From NCBI GenBank assembly GCA_964650465.1, contig CAZYTA010000018.1:1-48844 (forward strand): a stretch of DNA of 48,844 nucleotides. Reading direction: 5' to 3'. Below, piece by piece: positions 43,881-48,844 of this stretch (the first letter of the stretch is position 1; each line of letters begins with the position of its first letter). A model generated the notes under the pieces. That model saw nothing but the letters and a program-made list of their open reading frames with translations. It was not told where the DNA came from and did no database searches. The position numbers were made by a program, and so were the translations under genes. The stretch is from RGIG6353 sp964650465 (lineage in GTDB: Bacteria > Bacillota > Clostridia > Oscillospirales > SIG627).

Positions 43881-44660
43881 ATGGGAAAGATGCTTGGTGC
43901 TTTTGCCGACGAGCAGGAGCTTGACCGCCCCGACCTCAACAAATGTCCTGACTGCAAATGTTTTTTCGAATCAGATAACTGCCCTTTTTGCGGTAAAGAA
44001 TGCCCCGAAAATATGCGCGCAGGTAACCGCCCTGCAGTAAAGCAAAAGAAGAAAAAGAAATATTCGGGAACAGGAAGAGTTACGTTTATAGATTGGTATC
44101 ACTCTTGGTGGTTCATCGCCATTATGATACTGTTTTTTCCTATTGTTGGAATGGTTTTACTATTTACAAGCCCTCATGAAAAACGGAAGAAAGTACTTTT
44201 CATTACTATTGCAGTTGTGTATATGGTGATAAGTACTTACGGAATAGGAAATATAATTTCCGGTGTTTCCGAAATGTGGAACAAGCCTGTAGACGATTCG
44301 CTGACAAAGAATGAATACGTTGCAAAGTGCGAAACTGTAACTGCGGAGCAATTCTATCGCACATCCGATAATTATAAAGACAAGTTTGTATGTATAAGAT
44401 TGCAGGTAACCGAAAATGTTACCTACGTTGACAGCTTCTATAATGATAAAGACTATTTATGCTATCTCTGTGAAGCCGAAGGAGGCTCCGACTACAGATT
44501 TGTCATCAGAGACTGTCTGTTAGAGGATAAACAGAAATTTATACCCGGTGATGTTATTACCGTTTACGGCGAAGGTGCAGGAGAATGCGAGGTATACGAT
44601 GACGAGTATAACTTATTCACCACAGCATGCTTAAATATGGCATACGTTATTGTGAATTAA
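43881..44660 (+). CDS. Zinc-ribbon, two-helix membrane protein with a C-terminal OB-like domain
   Basis: 259 residues. An N-terminal zinc ribbon (CPDC...CPFCGKEC, residues ~21-41), a lysine-rich stretch, two membrane helices (~76-96 and ~104-126) and a C-terminal extracytoplasmic-looking domain (~140-259) with the pattern YKDKFVCIRLQVTENVTY and PGDVITVYGEGAG, which recalls tRNA_anti-like OB folds. The function is unknown. The chosen ATG at 43881 has AAAGGAGGG upstream; the longer frame would run into the promoter. Single-gene unit ended by a terminator. Confidence 0.78.
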   Translation: MGKMLGAFADEQELDRPDLNKCPDCKCFFESDNCPFCGKECPENMRAGNRPAVKQKKKKKYSGTGRVTFIDWYHSWWFIAIMILFFPIVGMVLLFTSPHEKRKKVLFITIAVVYMVISTYGIGNIISGVSEMWNKPVDDSLTKNEYVAKCETVTAEQFYRTSDNYKDKFVCIRLQVTENVTYVDSFYNDKDYLCYLCEAEGGSDYRFVIRDCLLEDKQKFIPGDVITVYGEGAGECEVYDDEYNLFTTACLNMAYVIVN

Positions 44661-44667
44661 AGATAAA

Positions 44668-44706
44668 ACGCGCCCATTGTCACTTGACAATAGGCACGTT
44701 TTTTTA
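44668..44706. terminator. Terminator after the zinc-ribbon gene
   Basis: 15-bp stem (44668-44682 with 44685-44699), 2-base loop, followed by a T-run on the plus strand. Two positions are C-A mismatches in plus-strand RNA but G-U wobbles in minus-strand RNA, so it should also work for the convergent gene. Confidence 0.85.
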
Positions 44707-44715
44707 TGCAAATCT

Positions 44716-45024
44716 TTATTGTTTCTTTTTCGTGATAATACGAACGATAATACCTAAAGCTATTTGAACGGCGCTAATAGCCAAAGGAACAAAAATCATA
44801 TATTTCCCCAATAAATGTGTATCGTGGTCGGGTGAAATAAAGGCAAATACACCCAAGAGCATAATAAACAAAAGTAAGCCGGAAAATGTCCAGACGAACC
44901 CCCTCAAAATCATTCTGAATGTACGTGAAAGATAACGTTCGGGAACAATCAACTCCATTAAGTAAAACCAGCCTTCGACAATACCGTCAACCAACAATTC
45001 CAAAGGAAAAAACAAACAGCCCAT
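44716..45024 (-). CDS. Small membrane protein of unknown function
   Basis: 102 residues, not recognised. Hydrophobic segments at about 3-25, 43-62 and 71-94, with a short basic C-terminus (RIITKKKQ). The start ATG at 45024 lacks a good ribosome site (weak GAAAG), which lowers confidence in the exact start. TATAAT-like words lie upstream without a -35 partner. Confidence 0.55.
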   Translation of the reverse strand: MGCLFFPLELLVDGIVEGWFYLMELIVPERYLSRTFRMILRGFVWTFSGLLLFIMLLGVFAFISPDHDTHLLGKYMIFVPLAISAVQIALGIIVRIITKKKQ

Positions 45025-45115
45025 ATATATATCACATTTCTTTCAAAATTGATTATATCATAAATTTCTTTTATACTCTCGAATTGACAAAAATATGCCA
45101 ATGTCATTTAAGTAT

Positions 45116-45814
45116 TTATGATTCGCAATCTGCAATCTGTTGCTTTATTACGTCATATGAAACTGAATCTTCATGAAAATATGACGCACTTGAAAGATCA
45201 ATAGAAGCATTTACAGTGGCATCATACTCATCTTTGCTCACGTGGTTACCATCGACAAAATACTCGCTAACAATTTCATATTCGCTTTCTGAGAGAGATA
45301 TGTAATTCTCCGTATGTGAAGCGTTAAGAATTTGAGAGAACCCTGTATCATCAAGCTTATATATGTTGTCATAGTAATATCCCATAATTCCGTTTTGATT
45401 GATAAAAAGCCCGCTTCGCTCAACATACTTTCCGCCAGCCAACCGATTCAAAGGCTGCTCGATAATACTGCCGTTTTTGTAAGAGCAAATAAGGTCACCG
45501 TCAGCTTCACAAGTCCCCATCGCATACAGCTCGGGAATATTGTCGCTATCAATATGAACAAGCGCATAAAGATATTCGAAATCATATTCAAGCTCTCTGC
45601 GTTCTATGAAATCTAAATATGCAGCTTTCCAATCAAAAGGTGTATTTTCATCGTCATTTGGCGCATCATTTGCAGGAGGAGTTGTAATATTGTGACCGTT
45701 ATCCTCAACCAAATCTTGTGAATTTTCATTGTTTTGCTGTGTTGATGATTGACAAGCACACAAGCATATTAAAAAACAAGCAATCAATATAATAATTAAA
45801 ATGATTTTTTTCAT
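45116..45814 (-). CDS. Putative lipoprotein
   Basis: 232 residues. The signal peptide ends in a lipobox LCAC with Cys21 as the likely acylated residue, followed by a low-complexity, Asn/Asp/Pro-rich spacer (~22-60). The globular part (~62-232) begins WKAAYLDFIE and includes FEYLYALVHIDSDNIPELYAMG, a pattern seen in many clostridial lipoproteins with a VCBS/EF-hand-like DxDxDxxPEL repeat that may bind calcium. No partner gene is evident. Confidence 0.8.
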   Translation of the reverse strand: MKKIILIIILIACFLICLCACQSSTQQNNENSQDLVEDNGHNITTPPANDAPNDDENTPFDWKAAYLDFIERRELEYDFEYLYALVHIDSDNIPELYAMGTCEADGDLICSYKNGSIIEQPLNRLAGGKYVERSGLFINQNGIMGYYYDNIYKLDDTGFSQILNASHTENYISLSESEYEIVSEYFVDGNHVSKDEYDATVNASIDLSSASYFHEDSVSYDVIKQQIADCES

Positions 45815-45949
45815 TTCTATACCGCCTTTGCCTTTTGTTAGTTTATTATATCACACTTCTCAATATTTTTCAATATTCTCCACTAAATAGTATGGCAAAC
45901 ACTCTTTTCTGCTCCATTGACCGAAAATGCCACAAGAACAACCAAGTGA

Positions 45950-46160
45950 ATTTTTAGCCTTGAGGCTAATGTAAATATTTCCCTTTGGGAACTGTGAAAT
46001 ATTTCTCTTATGTAGCAAAGTGATGTGATGTTTCCCAACATCACCGCAAGCGGGACATCACTCACGCAGTGAACATCACGCCAGAAGTGTCTCGTTCCGC
46101 TGGAAGCGGAACACATCGTTCCAAAAACAAAAACACTTCTTACGAAGTGCTTTTGTTTGC
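45950..46160. repeat. Mini-hairpin array A
   Basis: Part of the 390-base gap between 45814 and 46205. Successive small inverted repeats: TTAGCCT/AGGCTAA (45954-45969), AAATATTTC/GAAATATTT (45973-46004, enclosing TCCC/GGGA), GTGATGTT/AACATCAC (46025-46044), CCGC/GCGG (46044-46053), CACT/AGTG (46059-46071) and GTTCCGC/GCGGAAC. The octamer [A/G]ACATCAC recurs at 46037, 46054 and 46072, spacing the hairpins by 17-18 bases. The array ends in a terminator-like stem. No protein-coding potential was recognised. Confidence 0.6.
46125..46158. terminator. Terminator-like hairpin at the end of array A
   Basis: 15-bp stem with one mismatch (46125-46139 with 46144-46158) and a TTAC loop, flanked by A/T runs. 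On the minus strand it lies 47 bases after the stop of the 46205-46771 gene and probably ends its transcript. Confidence 0.75.
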
Positions 46161-46204
46161 ATGTGTTGACACAAAAAAAGATCTCAAGACAAATATGTTA
46201 AATT

Positions 46205-46771
46205 TTACTCATCAACAACAATTTTTTCGACAAGCTCTGCAATTTTATCGGTAACATAACTCAAAGCAGCAACCTTGTCATGTGTTTCCATATCAGAATC
46301 CTTTATCATTGCCATATTGTTGTCAAACGCCGACGTCACCAGCTCGACTTTTTTGGTCTCTTTGTTTTGAACATCATCGTACATCTTCTCGTACATTTCA
46401 AGCATTTTCAAAACGGCATTTTCACGTGTTTTGAACACAGCACAAACCTCTGCCACTTGTTCGTAACGCGCTTCATTTTCTTCCTCGCCAATTGAGGTAA
46501 TTGCATCACCTAAACGATGTAACGAGGTATTACTGTTTTCGGTTAGCTGTTTTTGCAGAATTGTAAGTTGTACAAAAATTTCTTTAGCGGTTAATTTATT
46601 CTTTTCCATTTTATTTTCCTCCAAAATATTATCTGGAGGACACGCAAGGCATATTTTGTTTTCACTTACGAAGCGTGCCCTGCCGTTTTTCACAAGACCT
46701 TTTGCCCTTTTTGGGTAGGTCGCTTCATATTCATTTCCTTGCTCATCAACAACAATCACATTTTTTTCGAT
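46205..46771 (-). CDS. Helical protein with an RRXRR-like N-terminal motif and an apparent AUC start
   Basis: 188 residues if initiated at 46771. The N-terminal ~50 residues read VIVVDEQGNEYEATYPKRAKG and then LVKNGRARFV, close to the basic RRXRR/PLMP-type motif (D..G....P.RA..LLK.GRA..V) also present at the N-terminus of IscB-like proteins; here no RuvC or HNH domain follows, only a long helical, coiled-coil-like region (~60-188). The function is unknown. Initiation: GGGGGAG lies 6 bases before ATC at 46771-46769, which gives (M)EKNVIVVDEQG; the next in-frame candidate, GTG at 46759, is 18 bases from that site. Confidence 0.65.
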   Translation of the reverse strand: MEKNVIVVDEQGNEYEATYPKRAKGLVKNGRARFVSENKICLACPPDNILEENKMEKNKLTAKEIFVQLTILQKQLTENSNTSLHRLGDAITSIGEEENEARYEQVAEVCAVFKTRENAVLKMLEMYEKMYDDVQNKETKKVELVTSAFDNNMAMIKDSDMETHDKVAALSYVTDKIAELVEKIVVDE

Positions 46772-46855
46772 GGGTGTCTCCCCCTTTTTGCATTGATTTA
46801 CGGTTTACGAATATCGTTTTTTTGTAATGGGTACCGTCCCCGATTCGCAAATATA

Positions 46856-47055
46856 TTATATCATAAGTCTATACACTTTGCAAGAGTTTTCATAAAATTG
46901 CTTAATACATAGAATATGTAAGTGGCTTGTAACAGTAACGTTAATTGCTTTGTTTACAGCGACGTATTGCACTATAACATTGCAGAGCAGTTCGCACTTT
47001 GTAGCAAGTTCTTCTGAGTATTCAAGTAATAGGTTTTTACCCTTATCATTCTCCT
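46856..47055 (-). pseudogene. Possible remnant of a four-helix-bundle (IVS-type) protein gene
   Basis: A minus-strand frame ending at 46856 reads KENDKGKNLLLEYSEELATK then CELLCNVI, reminiscent of the first helix of small four-helix-bundle proteins related to the 23S rRNA intervening-sequence protein. After that point similarity is lost (missing RSGTSIGANI-type region) and the frame stops after ~65 codons. AAAGGAG precedes the segment but no in-frame start codon sits at the proper distance. Likely a decayed fragment; evidence is weak. Confidence 0.3.
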
Positions 47056-47057
47056 TT

Positions 47058-47244
47058 CGCGTCCTCGCGTCACAATCACACCGTAGGCGGTATGACCGGA
47101 ATCATCCCTAAGGGATGTATGTAATCAAACCGACGAATACGCACGCTTGCGCATGATGCCATACGCGACTCCGTCGCAATTACATACCAAGCCTCCTTCG
47201 TCAGCTTGGATAAAATTAAGCAACCCGATTGGGTTTCTTAATTT
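47058..47244. repeat. Mini-hairpin array C
   Basis: Tandem small inverted repeats: CGCG/CGCG (47058-47069), ACCG/CGGT (47080-47091), CATCC/GGATG (47103-47117), GCGAC/GTCGC (47165-47177), CCAAGC/GCTTGG (47187-47209) and a terminal stem (47213-47244). A perfect 9-bp pair GTATGTAAT (47117-47125) and ATTACATAC (47179-47187) encloses several of them, giving a multi-branched fold. Confidence 0.55.
47213..47244. terminator. Terminator-like hairpin ending array C
   Basis: AAATTAAG/CTTAATTT outer stem and AACCC/GGGTT inner stem with a GATT loop, followed by T bases on the plus strand. It lies 28 bases beyond the stop of the convergent small membrane gene. Confidence 0.65.
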
Positions 47245-47271
47245 TTTGGCTTGTGTTGACAAAAAGGATGC

Positions 47272-47655
47272 CTATGACATTTTGCATATATCGATGAAAT
47301 TGAGCACCAAATTTACTATGCGAAGAATATAAAGCGCGGCATAAAGCGACCATCCGATTACCGTTCCTACCGAATAATAATAAACTACGGTCATAAAAAG
47401 TATTGCGTTGATAATAAACAATGCCAAATTGATAAAACTATATATATTGTGCTTTGATTTAACAAAGAGTATGATGTCGATAAACGAAACAACCTCGCAG
47501 GCGGTAACAATAAGTAGTGTAAAGAGTAAAGCAAACCAACCTTCTTCACCCGATTTATTCAAAATCATATCTACTGTTTTAACAATAAAGTAGGTTTGAA
47601 GCAACAACGCAATTATTTGAAAAGGTATTCTAATGAATTTTATTGCAGGTTTCAT
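47272..47655 (-). CDS. Small membrane protein of unknown function
   Basis: 127 residues, not recognised. Four hydrophobic segments (about 8-29, 39-63, 70-92, 96-120) make up nearly the whole chain; the N-terminus is basic (MKPAIKFIRIPF). AAAGGCGGTG ribosome site 7 bases before the ATG. A single-gene unit between arrays C and B. Confidence 0.65.
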   Translation of the reverse strand: MKPAIKFIRIPFQIIALLLQTYFIVKTVDMILNKSGEEGWFALLFTLLIVTACEVVSFIDIILFVKSKHNIYSFINLALFIINAILFMTVVYYYSVGTVIGWSLYAALYILRIVNLVLNFIDICKMS

Positions 47656-47699
47656 ATCTCCACCGCCTTTTTTGGGGTTAGTATAGCAAAAAATCTCCC

Positions 47700-47856
47700 A
47701 TTTGTCAATGAAATCCTCTCTCCGTTCGGATGAAATCTTCGGCCTACGGTTTCAGATGAAATTAAATCCGCCTCTTTTTTCTGCCGTAAGGCAGATTTCA
47801 TCGCGAAGCGATTTCATCCACCTCAGGTGGATTTCTTCCGACGTAGGCGGATTTAG
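47700..47856. repeat. Mini-hairpin element B, able to fold as a multi-branched structure
   Basis: TGAAAT words (three, left half) face ATTTCAT-like words (three, right half). A 10-bp pair AAATCCGCCT (47764-47773) and AGGCGGATTT (47845-47854) encloses three hairpins in a row: CTGCC/GGCAG with loop GTAA, ATCGC/GCGAT with loop GAA, and ATCCACC/GGTGGAT with loop TCA. It ends 2 bases before the tRNA operon terminator. Confidence 0.6.
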
Positions 47857-47858
47857 TT

Positions 47859-47897
47859 GAAAAAAGAGAGCAAGTCGTTGACTTGCTCTCTTTTTTC
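47859..47897. terminator. Terminator of the tRNA operon
   Basis: A perfect 18-bp stem (47859-47876 with 47880-47897) and a 3-base loop with A/T outer ends, directly after the encoded CCA of tRNA-Cys on the minus strand. Confidence 0.9.
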
Positions 47898-47972
47898 TGG
47901 AGGCGCCACCCAGATTTGAACTGGGGCGTAAAGGTTTTGCAGACCTCTGCCTTACCGCTTGGCTATGGTGCC
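47898..47972 (-). tRNA. tRNA-Cys (GCA)
   Basis: A full cloverleaf can be drawn: D-arm GCCA...GGC, anticodon stem GAGGT/ACCTT with loop CTGCAAA (anticodon GCA), T-arm CCCAG/CTGGG with TTCAAAT loop, discriminator T and an encoded CCA (47900-47898). The acceptor stem GGCACCA/TGGCGCC has an A4-C69 mismatch. Confidence 0.95.
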
Positions 47973-47977
47973 ATATA

Positions 47978-48052
<75 letters not shown>

Positions 48053-48058
48053 GCATCA

Positions 48059-48095
48059 CCTTATTTATGTTATCAAAAAAACACAAATAAGGCAA
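48059..48095 (-). promoter_or_regulatory. Promoter of the tRNA-Gly/tRNA-Cys operon, overlapped by an inverted repeat
   Basis: TTGCCT (48095-48090), 17-base spacer, TAACAT (48072-48067) place the transcript start about 8 bases before tRNA-Gly. CCTTATTT (48059-48066) and AAATAAGG (48085-48092) form an inverted repeat across both promoter boxes. Confidence 0.6.
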
Positions 48096-48125
48096 ATGAA
48101 TTCAATCAATTTTTCAAAATAATTT

Positions 48126-48844
48126 TTATTCTGCAGAAATAATGTAATAATACAATGGTTGACCACCATATTGAACGATAAATTCGACATCTTCAAATTC
48201 ATCTTCCAATCTTTCTACAAGTGCAGTTGCATCTTCTTCTGTTGTATCTTGACCATAATACAAAGTGACAAGCTCTGTATCAGAGTCAATCATATCTTTA
48301 ACAAGATTGTATGCAACGTCTTCAGCTTTTTTGCCTTTTCTTGTGATTTTGTCACCTTCAAGACCAATTATATCACCTTGTTTGAGTGACATGCCATCGA
48401 TATTTGTCTTTCTTACAGCATATGTGACGCTTGCACTTCTTACTGAAGAAAGAGCCTCTGTCATAGCCTTGAGGTTTGCTTCTACTTTTGCTTGTGAGTC
48501 ATAAGCAAGTATTGCCGCCAAACCTTGTGGCACGTCTTTGCTTGGAACAACATAGACGTTACGTTTAGAAACAAGCGCCCTTGACTGTTCTGCCGCAAGT
48601 ACGATATTTTTGTTGTTTGGCAAAACAATGACAGATTCTGCATTGATGCGATTGATTGCTTGTGCAATATCATCTGCAGATGGGTTCATAGTTTGACCAC
48701 CCTCAATGACTTGATCAGCAAGCAAATCTTTGAAGATTGCAGCAAAACCTTCGCCGGCACAAATAGACAATACACCAAGAGGTTTTTTGTTGGCCTCATA
48801 TTGAGCTTTGCGCTCTCTAAATTGCTCCAACATATTTTCAATCT
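48126..48844 (-). CDS. FakA/YloV-type fatty acid kinase subunit, C-terminal part
   Basis: 239 codons are visible; the 5' end lies beyond the right edge, since the frame stays open through codons for KIEN before an internal ATG at 48833. The fragment covers the middle and C-terminal domains: VLSICAGEGFAAIFKDLLADQVIEGGQTMNPS resembles the YloV/FakA segment after the N-terminal Dak phosphatase-like (ATP-binding) domain, and VIVLPNNKNIVLAAEQ is equally typical. FakA phosphorylates fatty acids held by FakB proteins. The missing N-terminal DAK domain should lie to the right. No terminator apart from the inverted repeat at 48059-48092 follows it. Confidence 0.85.
   Translation of the reverse strand, partial: IENMLEQFRERKAQYEANKKPLGVLSICAGEGFAAIFKDLLADQVIEGGQTMNPSADDIAQAINRINAESVIVLPNNKNIVLAAEQSRALVSKRNVYVVPSKDVPQGLAAILAYDSQAKVEANLKAMTEALSSVRSASVTYAVRKTNIDGMSLKQGDIIGLEGDKITRKGKKAEDVAYNLVKDMIDSDTELVTLYYGQDTTEEDATALVERLEDEFEDVEFIVQYGGQPLYYYIISAE

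Larger units (their letters stand above)
46772..47271. other. 500-base intergenic region without an intact gene
   Basis: It holds, from left to right, an AT-rich upstream region of the preceding gene, a degraded frame resembling a four-helix-bundle protein (46856-47055), and mini-hairpin array C (47058-47244). No RNA gene was recognised. Confidence 0.5.

Noticed and set aside
46025..46150. CRISPR array
   Set aside because: Repeat units are only 8 bases, hairpins differ from one another, spacing is 17-18 bases, and no cas genes are present.
46205..46771. IscB/OMEGA nuclease locus
   Set aside because: Only the short N-terminal basic motif is similar; no RuvC or HNH residues occur and the protein is under 190 residues.

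Overview
The window looks like a chromosome segment from an anaerobic, spore-forming, low-GC Clostridia, probably of the Oscillospiraceae/Ruminococcaceae type (inference). The evidence is AT-rich intergenic DNA with consensus sigma-A promoters and strong GGAGG ribosome sites, a sporulation sigma factor (pro-sigma-K), an oxygen-sensitive glycyl radical enzyme with microcompartment genes, a sodium-pumping decarboxylase, and the Firmicutes gene order gdpP-rplI-dnaB-tilS-hpt-ftsH.

Layout. 1-4.4 kb: part of a bacterial microcompartment (BMC) locus on the minus strand. It holds a glycyl radical diol dehydratase, its activase, an EutS/PduU-type shell protein, an EutP/PduV-type GTPase and, behind a second promoter, the start of a class II (fuculose-phosphate type) aldolase. 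Together these suggest breakdown of fucose/rhamnose-derived 1,2-propanediol. Both promoters carry the same 10-bp-phased operator-like repeats. 4.4-9.9 kb: a HAD phosphatase, a biotin-dependent Na+-pumping decarboxylase (carboxyltransferase, beta subunit, biotin carrier), an orphan response regulator lacking its phosphoacceptor aspartate, and the small gamma subunit on the other strand. 9.9-18.6 kb: minus-strand housekeeping and cell-wall genes (radA, amidase, a membrane protein, a CD1247-like protein, efp, M24 peptidase, TIM-barrel protein, yqeG, a short ClpC-like ATPase). 18.7-20.3 kb: trmB and an rluA-family gene whose start appears to be AUC. 20.4-33.6 kb: ftsH, hpt, tilS, dnaB, rplI, gdpP, parC, parE and a ppx/gppA gene, all on the minus strand. 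33.6-43.3 kb: pro-sigK with a small helical protein, a PrsA-like foldase (minus), addA, a TSCPD protein, a YkvI-like transporter, a MATE exporter and a D-Ala-D-Ala carboxypeptidase.

43.3-47.9 kb is an accessory-looking region. It has small orphan membrane proteins, a zinc-ribbon membrane protein, a lipoprotein, a helical protein with an RRXRR-like N-terminus (also with an apparent AUC start), a degraded four-helix-bundle remnant and three intergenic arrays of mini-hairpins. It ends in two tRNA genes (Gly-GCC, Cys-GCA). The right edge holds the C-terminal part of a FakA/YloV-type fatty acid kinase.

The observations most worth pursuing are the shared 10-bp-phased operator arrays of the BMC promoters, the two independent AUC start-codon candidates, the response regulator with Gly in place of Asp, and the mini-hairpin arrays, one of which can fold as a closed multi-branched structure next to the tRNAs.
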